Shown: in pieces, positions 1-6,189 of the stretch
Numbering within the stretch: the stretch's first letter is position 1
How the letters are laid out: each line of letters opens with the position of its first letter
NCBI GenBank assembly: GCA_005883775.1
Contig: VBEU01000051.1
Coordinates: 1 to 14,179 of the forward strand
Length of the DNA: 14,179 bases
Reading direction: 5' to 3'
Source of the DNA: Chloroflexota bacterium
GTDB lineage: Bacteria; Chloroflexota; Limnocylindria; P2-11E
The notes under the pieces: generated by a model
What the model was told of the DNA's origin: nothing
What the model saw: the letters and a program-made list of their open reading frames with translations, nothing else
Database searches by the model: none
Program-made: the position numbers and the translations under genes

Positions 1-323
1 GCCGTACCGTTCATCAGGGAGCGGATGAAGAGAACGTGCGCGAGTGAATCCGCACCGGCACGCATCGAACGGAACTTGAGGACGGTGAACGTGCGGCCGA
101 AACGCCCCACCCGCTCGGCCCGGTAGAGGATCGGGAATCCGCTGTCGACGCAGATCGCGAGACCGATCAACGCGAGAAGGGGGAGGAGCGCGATCAGCAA
201 GGTGACCGCCACTGCGACGTCGATCGCACGCTTGGCTGCCGCATAGAGGGCGGCGCCGAGGCGCGCCTTGTCGAATGGTCGGACGCCCTCGGCGCCCAGA
301 CCGACAGTTGGCGCGAGGACCAT
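1..323 (-). CDS. Undecaprenyl-phosphate sugar-1-phosphate transferase (bacterial sugar transferase), 5' part only
   Basis: This gene runs off the left edge; 107 N-terminal residues are visible. It would transfer a sugar-1-phosphate from a nucleotide sugar to undecaprenyl phosphate at the inner membrane face, the first step of repeat-unit assembly. After about 30 residues comes a hydrophobic stretch (about 34-59, beginning AIDVAVAVTLLIALLPLLAL), then a YRAERVGRFG segment and the family hallmark KFRSM at 83-87, as in WcaJ/PglC-type enzymes. The short N-terminus suggests the small monotopic form rather than the long multi-helix WcaJ form. The catalytic Asp-Glu dyad (in the DELPQ region of the family) would lie outside the window. 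I chose the ATG at 323 because a GGAG lies just upstream, although the spacing is short. A GTG at 338 in the same frame is an alternative, and an in-frame stop lies at 393-395. The gene is divergent from the glycosyltransferase at 493. Confidence 0.88.
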   Translation of the reverse strand, partial: MVLAPTVGLGAEGVRPFDKARLGAALYAAAKRAIDVAVAVTLLIALLPLLALIGLAICVDSGFPILYRAERVGRFGRTFTVLKFRSMRAGADSLAHVLFIRSLMNGT

Positions 324-492
324 CCGCTCCGTCGCCACGGCGAGGATGGAACGGTTTTCGGATTGAGGAGCGCTGCTGGGGCCGCATGACGTTCACGGCC
401 GCATCACATATGCGTCACACGGATGCGCGTTTCTGCGTCAATTCGCCATCAACAGCGGCTCAATCCACGGCGGCGAGCCTCCACTCCGCAAG
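324..492. promoter_or_regulatory. Divergent intergenic region between sugar transferase and GT4 gene
   Basis: These 169 bp separate two genes that start in opposite directions, so promoters for both should lie here. I see no convincing -35/-10 pair. The region contains a 15-bp dyad (400-414) and related short elements: GCATGAC at 384, GCATCAC at 401 and GCGTCAC at 412. No Shine-Dalgarno sequence is evident before the ATG at 493. The regulatory role is inferred from gene arrangement only. Confidence 0.4.
400..414. repeat. Small inverted repeat CGCAT-N5-ATGCG
   Basis: Perfect 5-bp arms, CGCAT at 400-404 and ATGCG at 410-414, flank a 5-bp spacer in the middle of the divergent gap. It could be an operator for a dimeric regulator. 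Arms this short also arise by chance, so confidence in function is low; the sequence itself is as described. Confidence 0.3.
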
Positions 493-1620
493 ATGCAAAC
501 TGACTCGAGCGCTGCCCGAACGCTCCTCCTTGTCACCAGTCACCCTGGACAACCGAGCTGCGCGGAGCTGGCGCGCGAGGCGGCGGCGGGGGAGCGGCCG
601 CGGAAGGACTACGTCGAGCTCGCGCGGCTCATCGGCGCGGACGTCGTGGACGAGGAATACATGAGGGAACGCGCGACGACGGTCGCGCGGCGAATTGCGG
701 AGCGGGCGAGCCGACCCGCAGGCCAGGCTGTCGAGGCGTTCCTTCGCGGACGGCACTACGACCGGATCTGCGCGTGGTCGGATCGGATCGGCCTTCCGCT
801 TGCTTTCCTGCACAAGCTCGCTCGTGTCGATCGCGACCTGGTTCTCATCTCTTCATGGCTTTCCGCGCCGAAGCCCGCGTTCATGCTTCGCGATCTCCGT
901 GTCCACACGCACCTTCGCGCGATCGTGAGTTACAGCAGCCAACAGAACCGGATCGCCGCTACGCGGCTCGGGATCCCCGCCCATAAGCTGCGCCTCGCGC
1001 TCCAGCCGGTCGACGAACGATTCTGGACACCCGAGACCACGCCGTCGCGCGCGCTCATCTGCGCAGTCGGCGTTTCCGGTCGCGATTACGAAACATTGTT
1101 CGACGCGGTGAGAGGCCTCGATCTCGAGGTGCGGCTCGCGGTCGGCGGCGGAGAGCTTCCCGCGCGGGCTCTCGAGCGACGGCTCGGAGCGGTGGGCCCT
1201 CCGCCCAACGTCAGGCTTGGCCATTACCGGCCCCAGGAGCTGCGTGGTTTGTACTCGGCTGCCCGGTTCGTGGTCATACCTCTTCAGGACATGGAGTACG
1301 ACGCCGGGGTGACCGCGCTCACGGAAGCGATGTCGATGGGCAAGGCCGTCATCGTCACGCGAACACGCGGTCAGATCGATCTCATCGCGGACGGTATCCA
1401 GGGTATCTACGTGCCGCCGCGCGACCCCCGGGCGCTGCGCGCGGCGATCGAGCGGCTCAACGCGGACCCGGCGGAGGCAAAGAGAATGGGACAGGCCGGG
1501 CGACGTCTGGTCGAAGAGCGCCACACGCTCACCGGCTATGTGGAGCAGCTCGCCGGGATCGTGAGCGGCGAGGCGACGGTGGTCTCGGTCGAGCCGCGGA
1601 CGGTCACGATCAGCCCCTGA
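493..1620 (+). CDS. GT4-type glycosyltransferase
   Basis: This 375-residue protein looks like a retaining GT-B glycosyltransferase of family 4, which adds a sugar from a nucleotide donor to the growing lipid-linked repeat unit on the cytoplasmic side. The C-terminal donor-binding half is clear. It has VRLGHYRPQELRGLYSAARF at about 240-259, then a DX7E form of the family's EX7E motif (D270 and E278), followed by GKAVIV at 283-288. The N-terminal acceptor half is less typical, and there is no membrane segment or signal peptide. ATG 493 is the only reasonable start before residue 57, but no clear ribosome-binding site precedes it. It stops 15 nt from the stop of the opposing gene, with no terminator hairpin visible between them. 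The sugar specificity cannot be read from sequence. Confidence 0.85.
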   Translation: MQTDSSAARTLLLVTSHPGQPSCAELAREAAAGERPRKDYVELARLIGADVVDEEYMRERATTVARRIAERASRPAGQAVEAFLRGRHYDRICAWSDRIGLPLAFLHKLARVDRDLVLISSWLSAPKPAFMLRDLRVHTHLRAIVSYSSQQNRIAATRLGIPAHKLRLALQPVDERFWTPETTPSRALICAVGVSGRDYETLFDAVRGLDLEVRLAVGGGELPARALERRLGAVGPPPNVRLGHYRPQELRGLYSAARFVVIPLQDMEYDAGVTALTEAMSMGKAVIVTRTRGQIDLIADGIQGIYVPPRDPRALRAAIERLNADPAEAKRMGQAGRRLVEERHTLTGYVEQLAGIVSGEATVVSVEPRTVTISP

Positions 1621-1635
1621 TCGAGTCTCGCGTCA

Positions 1636-2862
1636 TCACTGCGCCAGGTAGAGGCTCAGCGTCACCTTTCCGAAGTCCTTCGTGTCGACGAGAGGGAGCG
1701 GCAAGGGGTGACGGTCTCCCGGCGAGTCATGGATCTCGATCCAGAAATAGCGTTCGGCACTCGTCGGAAGAGCGGTGATCACATCGGAGGCGGGTATCAG
1801 CACGCTTCCCAGGTAGATCGGAATGTCCGCGCTCGGGCTCAGGATCTTGCTGTCGAGCCCGTAGTAGTGCGACTCGAAGTACGTCAGGGCATCCATGTTG
1901 ATCACGACGTCACCGGGCCGCCGCTCGGACTCGAGGTAGGCCGCGAGCTCGCGGAACGGCGGCTTCGCCGGATGAGTGAAGAGGTATGCGCTGGCGCCAA
2001 GATGCACGAGGAGGACGACCGCCGCGAGGTAGCGAAAGTGCCGCGTGGTCGCTGCCGGCAATACCAGGAGCAAGAGCTCCGCCGGAACGACGACGATGAG
2101 ATAGCGGTCGAGGAAGACGGGTTTGATCTGCGAGACGGCGAGCGCGCCGACGATCGGAGTGAGAAACAAGAACGCGGCGAGCGGAAAGACCGGTTGGCGG
2201 GCAAGGCCTCGGGCGAAAGGGACGAGTATCAGAAGCAGCGGCGCGCCCAGCTTCACCAGATAGAGCGCGACGCTGTCGGCGGTCGGCGCCGGCAGCCACC
2301 ACCCAGTCGCGGCGCGCCCGAAGGTGACGTAGTTCACGGCCCACGGCAGGCTGGCGGCGAGCGCCACGAGAAGCGGGACGACGGGTTCACGCTTCAGGAC
2401 CGCCCAGCCGAGCAGCGCGGCGACGATCCACACACCGAACAGATGCGTGTAGAGGAGGGCGGTGGCGGAGATCGCCAGCGCGAGGCGATCCCTCCGCGCG
2501 AAGAAGAGGATGGTCGTCGCGGTGAGGAGCGCGAGCAAGCTGTAGGCGCGGACCTCGAAGCCATATCGGAACAGGAACGGCTGCGTCAAAGAAAACGCGA
2601 GCAGCCACCACCGGGCGTTTCCACCAAGCCTCGACCCGAGCAGGAACATCACGAGCCCGGTCGCGACAAAGAAGAGAAGCGTCAGGGCGCGCATCGCCAC
2701 TTCCGAATCTCCGAGCACGCCAACCCAGAAGTGGAGAACGAGGTAGAAGAGCGGCGGCGTTGCGTCGCCAGCCGAGAGCCCAATGATCTCCGACGGCTCG
2801 TGCCGGCTCAGTAGTGCGGCGAAAGCCTCGTCGCGCCACAGCGACTCATTGAGCAGGTTCAT
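1636..2862 (-). CDS. GT39-type (GT-C fold) membrane glycosyltransferase lacking its first membrane helix
   Basis: This 408-residue multi-pass membrane protein resembles the ArnT/PMT-like GT39 family, which moves sugars from polyprenyl-phosphate donors on the outer membrane face. Supporting motifs are SLWRDEAF at 7-14 (the acidic pair of the first external loop), RYGFEVRAY at 99-107 and FLDRYLIVVVPA at 250-261. Hydrophobic helices run from about 37 to 295, followed by an external domain of about 110 residues. In this family a first membrane helix normally precedes the WxDE loop. Here the protein begins only six residues before that loop. A TGA in the same frame lies at 2878-2880, and the 59 bp to the upstream gene encode no hydrophobic segment in any frame. 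It may be N-terminally truncated, or the sequence may contain an error or deletion. It follows the GT4 gene at 2922-4214 in the same direction. Confidence 0.82.
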   Translation of the reverse strand: MNLLNESLWRDEAFAALLSRHEPSEIIGLSAGDATPPLFYLVLHFWVGVLGDSEVAMRALTLLFFVATGLVMFLLGSRLGGNARWWLLAFSLTQPFLFRYGFEVRAYSLLALLTATTILFFARRDRLALAISATALLYTHLFGVWIVAALLGWAVLKREPVVPLLVALAASLPWAVNYVTFGRAATGWWLPAPTADSVALYLVKLGAPLLLILVPFARGLARQPVFPLAAFLFLTPIVGALAVSQIKPVFLDRYLIVVVPAELLLLVLPAATTRHFRYLAAVVLLVHLGASAYLFTHPAKPPFRELAAYLESERRPGDVVINMDALTYFESHYYGLDSKILSPSADIPIYLGSVLIPASDVITALPTSAERYFWIEIHDSPGDRHPLPLPLVDTKDFGKVTLSLYLAQ

Positions 2863-2921
2863 CGTCGGACTGGCGGATCATGATCGTCCAAGGGATCGCT
2901 GGGGCGCGTGCTGAGGCGATC

Positions 2922-4214
2922 TCAGCGCGGCTCCGGTGCTCTGCTCACCAGGTTCGACGCGGAAGGTAGCTCCGAACGTTGGCGCGAGAGGAGCGTCGAG
3001 TGGTACAGCGCCTCCAGCTTTCGCGCCGACGCGTTCCAGTCGTAGCTTCTCTCAACGAGCCGGCGTCCCGCCGATCCGAGACGCGTCGCAAGCGCATTGT
3101 CGGCAAGGACCCCGGCGACGCGATCCGCGAAGGCCGGAGCGTTATCGGCGATGAGGATGTTCTCTCCGTCGCTCACGTCGAGGCCTTCGGCTCCGAGGCT
3201 CGTTGAGACGACGGGCTTCGCCATCGCCAAAGCCTCGACGATCTTGAGCCGCGTGCCGCCGCCTATCCGCAGCGGGACGACCACCACCTTCGCGCGCTCG
3301 AGATACGGACGAACGTCGGGCACCTCGCCCGTGACGATCACGTCGGGGGCAGCCCGCCGCAGGATCTCCGGCGGCGGCGCTGGACCAACGACGAGCAGCC
3401 GGACCTCGGGACGGACCCGTTTGATCAGCGGCAGCACGTTGTCGAGGAAGAAGATCAGCCCATCGGTGTTCGGGTAGTGGGCGATGGTCCCGAAGAAGAG
3501 GATCGTCGAGGGCTCGGGGGTCGATGCCCGCGGCGAGTAGAAATCGGTGTCGGCGGCGTTCGGTACGACCGCAGTTCGCGCGCGCGGGACCGCCTGGCGG
3601 ATCGTGGCCTCGTCTCGCGGCGAAGTGACGGCACAGGCATCGGCGGCTCGCCACGACGCCTCTTCCTCCGCCTTGAGCTTCTGGTAATCGACGTAGCTGT
3701 GGACCTTTCGCGGAAGCCCCTGCGCCACGCCGACCGTGCGCCGAAGGATCTCGTACTCGATGTTGTGCTCGTCCAGCACGACGGCGGGTCCTTCGGGAAA
3801 CGCGTAGTGGGCCATCACGCAGGTTTCGACCTGAACGATGTCGAAGCTCGAGCGTTCGAATAGGCGATCGAGCGCCGCCTGGAACGGCCGGCTCTCGTGG
3901 CGCAGCCGCGCGAAGCTCTTCCTCCCGATGAGCGAACGGAGCTGCATGGACCGTTTCGCGGGCTTCGAAAGTCCAAAACGCTCGTTCGGGACCGCGACGA
4001 CCTCGTCGGTGAAGGCACGGATCTCTTGGAGTGCGCGCGTCTGCTCCTCGCCTGGCGAGACGAATGAGACGACCGAGATGGTGTGGCGCTCGGCGAGGCC
4101 GGCGATCAGACCGCGGATCCGAACGGGGGATCCGGACTGGCGTGAGGGCACGTGTCGAGTAACGAACAGGATCCGGAGTCGCCGCTCACCCCCGGCGGGA
4201 TCGTCTCGCCACAC
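2922..4214 (-). CDS. GT4-type glycosyltransferase
   Basis: This 430-residue soluble GT-B glycosyltransferase is likely to extend the lipid-linked oligosaccharide in the cytoplasm. The N-terminal domain begins with ILFVTRHVPSRQSGSPVRIR (15-34), a family-4 phosphate-loop region. The acceptor domain carries VVLDEHNIEYE at about 145-155, and the linker has VVPNAADTDFY at 216-226. The donor domain has ILFFGTIAHYPNTDGL at 238-253 and GGGTRLKIVEALAMAKPVVS at 318-337. This subgroup keeps only the second Glu (E327) of EX7E. The start is GTG at 4214; no ATG is available in frame, a TAA lies at 4239-4241, and there is no clear Shine-Dalgarno sequence, so the exact start is uncertain. It diverges from the Wzz operon and leads a two-gene minus-strand unit with the GT39-type protein. 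Confidence 0.88.
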   Translation of the reverse strand: MWRDDPAGGERRLRILFVTRHVPSRQSGSPVRIRGLIAGLAERHTISVVSFVSPGEEQTRALQEIRAFTDEVVAVPNERFGLSKPAKRSMQLRSLIGRKSFARLRHESRPFQAALDRLFERSSFDIVQVETCVMAHYAFPEGPAVVLDEHNIEYEILRRTVGVAQGLPRKVHSYVDYQKLKAEEEASWRAADACAVTSPRDEATIRQAVPRARTAVVPNAADTDFYSPRASTPEPSTILFFGTIAHYPNTDGLIFFLDNVLPLIKRVRPEVRLLVVGPAPPPEILRRAAPDVIVTGEVPDVRPYLERAKVVVVPLRIGGGTRLKIVEALAMAKPVVSTSLGAEGLDVSDGENILIADNAPAFADRVAGVLADNALATRLGSAGRRLVERSYDWNASARKLEALYHSTLLSRQRSELPSASNLVSRAPEPR

Positions 4215-4235
4215 CGACGGTATGGAGTCGCAGGG

Positions 4236-4270
4236 CCATTAAGGGCGACTCGGGCGGCCCATTAAGGGCG
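4236..4270. repeat. Tandem 12-bp direct repeat CCATTAAGGGCG, 23-bp period
   Basis: CCATTAAGGGCG occurs at 4236-4247 and again, identically, at 4259-4270. Two more matching G residues lie upstream of each copy (GGnCCATTAAGGGCG). The second copy is also a dyad, GCCC-ATTAA-GGGC at 4257-4269; the first is the same dyad with one mismatch. The 23-bp repeat spacing is close to two DNA helical turns, so two regulator dimers could bind on nearly the same face. The AT-rich core stands out from its GC-rich surroundings. A role as an operator for one or both divergent units is inference. Confidence 0.55.
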
Positions 4271-4361
4271 CTTTGCGGGGGCTTTGGCAGCGCTCGCTCG
4301 GTCCGCAAGCACGCCGCACCCGCCCGGCAGATATCAATGGACAGGCTCACATTCCTTCAAT

Positions 4362-4378
4362 GACCCACGGTTAGGGTC
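4362..4378 (+). other. Short hairpin candidate just upstream of the co-polymerase start
   Basis: GACCC (4362-4366) and GGGTC (4374-4378) are complementary arms around a 7-nt loop, ending seven bases before the ATG at 4386. In the mRNA this could form a small stem that masks the ribosome-binding region, where only a weak GGG is seen. The stem has five pairs and could be coincidental. Confidence 0.2.
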
Positions 4379-4385
4379 GCCTGCG

Positions 4386-5420
4386 ATGCGCCCGTATCTG
4401 GCCACGGCGCGCCGCTACTGGTGGGTACTCGTGATGGTGCTTGCCATCATTTGGGGCGCCGGCTTGGTCGCCGGCTATGTCGAGTACGCCTCGACATACT
4501 CGTCGGAGGCGACCGTTTGGGTGCACCGCGCGCCGCAGGATCTTGGGGCCGCGAATCCGGACGAGCCCAACCTGCCGCTCCTGCAAACGTCCGCTTCACA
4601 GCAGGCGGATCTTCTGAACCAGCTCCTGCAGACGAAGAGCTTTCTCCGCGACGTCGTCCGAAAGACCGCCCTCGGACCGTCGATCGAGGCGCAGACGGAT
4701 GACGGCGCCGCGCTCGATGCGATCGCGAAACACTTCAAGGTCCAGGCCCTCGGCACGAACTTGATCAGTGTTTCGTACGCCGCGCACGATCCCCGGACGG
4801 CGCGCGACATGGTGGTAGCTGCTCTGGCCGTCCGCGGCGAGCGCGTGGCGGCCGCGGGAACCGCGGCGACGACAGCCGTGAGCACCCTCTACCAAAAAGA
4901 GCTCGATCTCGCCGAAGGGAAGGCGGTCGCGGCGCAGCAGGCGATCGATGAGTTCAACGCGAGCCATTCCGGCGACCTCAGCTCAACGGATCAGGAAGAG
5001 TGGGCGCGCCTTCGTCTCACGCTCGACCTGGCGAACGTGCGCGTCATGGACCTAAGGAATCGCATCGATCAAGCCGCGCTCGCGCCGGCGATCCTCGACA
5101 TGAGCGGCCTCGAGTTCCAGGTGGTCGACGAGCCACGCGAGGAGGGCGCGCCGCACGGCGGCACCCGTCCCGCGCTCACTCTGGCGGGCGTGGCGTTCAT
5201 TGCGGGACTCGCGCTCGCTGCGCTTCTCGTCGCGATCGGCACCGTCCTTGTCGATCACGTCGCCGGACCGGCCGACCTCGTGCGACTCGGGCCGGCGCGC
5301 CTCTTCGCGACCGTGCCGCGAGTCGGACGTGCGGGCGGAACGTCGCGAGACCTCCGGGCCATGCTGGCCGCGGTCGCCTTCGCGGATGGGCGACCCGATG
5401 CCGAGGCGACCAAGACATGA
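4386..5420 (+). CDS. Wzz/CapA-type polysaccharide co-polymerase (chain-length determinant)
   Basis: This 344-residue membrane protein should control polymer length together with the Wzy polymerase and the CpsD-like protein encoded next. It has the classic topology. A first helix lies at about 11-31 (YWWVLVMVLAIIWGAGLVAG). A long external region with a helical, probably coiled-coil part at about 160-235 follows. The second helix is at about 265-290, preceded by a Pro/Gly-containing VVDEPREEGAPHGG stretch. A short cytoplasmic tail has LFATVPRVGRAGG, comparable to the segment that leads to the kinase domain in Wzc or contacts CapB. There is no fused kinase domain. I place the start at ATG 4386, directly before MRPYLATARRYWW. 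An upstream TTG at 4284 would add 34 non-family residues. The stop overlaps the next start by four bases (ATGA). Confidence 0.85.
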   Translation: MRPYLATARRYWWVLVMVLAIIWGAGLVAGYVEYASTYSSEATVWVHRAPQDLGAANPDEPNLPLLQTSASQQADLLNQLLQTKSFLRDVVRKTALGPSIEAQTDDGAALDAIAKHFKVQALGTNLISVSYAAHDPRTARDMVVAALAVRGERVAAAGTAATTAVSTLYQKELDLAEGKAVAAQQAIDEFNASHSGDLSSTDQEEWARLRLTLDLANVRVMDLRNRIDQAALAPAILDMSGLEFQVVDEPREEGAPHGGTRPALTLAGVAFIAGLALAALLVAIGTVLVDHVAGPADLVRLGPARLFATVPRVGRAGGTSRDLRAMLAAVAFADGRPDAEATKT

Positions 5421-6043
5421 CGCTTGACGATCCCCTCCCGCGGAGCTTCGACGGACTGGCGAGCCGCGTCGACGCCACGGGCTTTCGGAGTGTGGCGTTC
5501 ACGAGCGCGCTGGCCGGAGAGGGTGTGAGCACCATCGCGCTCGGCACGGCACTCTCGCTCGTCGCGCTGCGCAGCGAGGCCGTTCTGCTCATCGACGCCA
5601 ACTGGATCCAGCCCTCGCTGACGGAGGACGCGCAGCTCGCATCCGCTCCTGGCCTCGCCGATTGCCTGGCCGGAAACACCGACGCGGCATCGGCGATACG
5701 ACCCGGCTCGAGATCGCGGCCCGCGTTCCTGCCGATCGGCGATCGCACCGCGGCTCGGCCGACCCTTCGCTCGCTCGCGTCACTCCTGACGCGAGATCTC
5801 GCGAACTACTCGACCGCGATCGTCGACCTGCCACCCGTGCTTGCCGGCGAGTCCTTCGTGCTGTCGTGGGCGGCCCTGGTCGACCAGGTGCTCGTCGTCC
5901 TTCGCGAGGCGTCGACGCCATTGCCACAGGTGCGCGAAGCTCTTGGCAAGCTCGGAAACGCGACGAACGCGCAGATCGTCCTGAATCGAACGGTTCCGCA
6001 GAGCGGGAGCGCGACGGCGGCACTGCGGGCGGTCCGAACGTGA
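5417..6043 (+). CDS. CpsD/CapB-like P-loop protein with degenerate kinase motifs (probable pseudokinase)
   Basis: This 208-residue cytoplasmic protein sits where bacterial tyrosine kinases of the CpsD/CapB type sit, directly after the Wzz partner and overlapping it by ATGA (5417-5420). The fold signature is recognisable: SALAGEGVST at 30-39 matches the Walker A region, VLLIDANWIQP at 56-66 the Walker A' region, and AIVDLPPVL at 134-142 Walker B with its Asp at 137. Key residues are changed, however. The Walker A Lys is Val37 (codon GTG), and the DxDxR of Walker A' reads D60-A-N62-W-I64. The C-terminus (SGSATAALRAVRT) also lacks the Tyr cluster that these kinases autophosphorylate. It is therefore unlikely to be an active ATP-dependent tyrosine kinase and may act as a structural partner of Wzz. 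The reading frame is intact, so it does not look like a decaying gene. The ATG at 5417 is preferred because of the coupling overlap. Confidence 0.82.
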   Translation: MTLDDPLPRSFDGLASRVDATGFRSVAFTSALAGEGVSTIALGTALSLVALRSEAVLLIDANWIQPSLTEDAQLASAPGLADCLAGNTDAASAIRPGSRSRPAFLPIGDRTAARPTLRSLASLLTRDLANYSTAIVDLPPVLAGESFVLSWAALVDQVLVVLREASTPLPQVREALGKLGNATNAQIVLNRTVPQSGSATAALRAVRT

Positions 6044-6189
6044 CCTACACAGCGCTCGCGTTGCTCTTCGCGCTCGCGTGCATCGGAATCGGGGCCCGCG
6101 CCGGTCTCGGTCTGGCGCGACCGCTCGTCGCGGCGCTCCTTGCCGGGGCGATGATCCTCGCGCAATTCGCTCTCCTGATCCCACGATGA
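6040..6189 (+). CDS. 49-residue small membrane protein of unknown function
   Basis: I do not recognise this protein. It starts at GTG 6040, overlapping the previous stop by GTGA (6040-6043), and ends at TGA 6187-6189, overlapping the next start by ATGA (6186-6189). Four-base overlaps at both ends, matching the other junctions of the operon, strongly suggest that it is translated. The protein is nearly all hydrophobic. One helix can be drawn at about 3-19 (YTALALLFALACIGIGA), a short loop with Arg20 and Arg27 follows, and a second helix spans about 28-47 with Gln42 near its middle. This predicts a helical hairpin with a positively charged loop, probably cytoplasmic. Its place between the CpsD-like gene and the polymerase suggests a small accessory subunit of the Wzy/Wzz assembly, which is inference only. 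Confidence 0.7.
   Translation: MTYTALALLFALACIGIGARAGLGLARPLVAALLAGAMILAQFALLIPR

Larger units (their letters stand above)
4215..4385. promoter_or_regulatory. Divergent control region ahead of the main polysaccharide operon
   Basis: These 171 bp separate the minus-strand GT4 gene from the co-polymerase gene that opens the ten-gene plus-strand operon, so promoters for both units should sit here. Two copies of CCATTAAGGGCG (4236-4247 and 4259-4270) and a short dyad just before the ATG at 4386 are visible. I could not assign a confident -35/-10 pair. The frame of the co-polymerase stays open back to a TTG at 4284, but those 34 residues look unlike the family, so I treat that stretch as non-coding leader. 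Confidence 0.45.

Noticed and set aside
1621..1635. Possible bidirectional terminator between the convergent genes
   Set aside because: Only 15 bases separate the stops, and no stem with a T-run is visible.
1708..2814. 368-codon plus-strand frame opposite the GT39-type gene
   Set aside because: The translation is almost wholly charged (Arg, Glu, Asp, Gln), as expected from reading a hydrophobic membrane gene in reverse; no motif is seen.
4284..4385. TTG start giving the co-polymerase a 34-residue N-terminal extension
   Set aside because: The extension is not typical of the family and would place extra residues before the first helix; ATG 4386 fits better. It is not strictly excluded.
5000..5416. 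Upstream extension of the CpsD-like frame inside the co-polymerase gene
   Set aside because: It is an Arg/Gly/Ser-rich out-of-frame translation. The ATG at 5417 gives the expected N-terminus and a coupling overlap.
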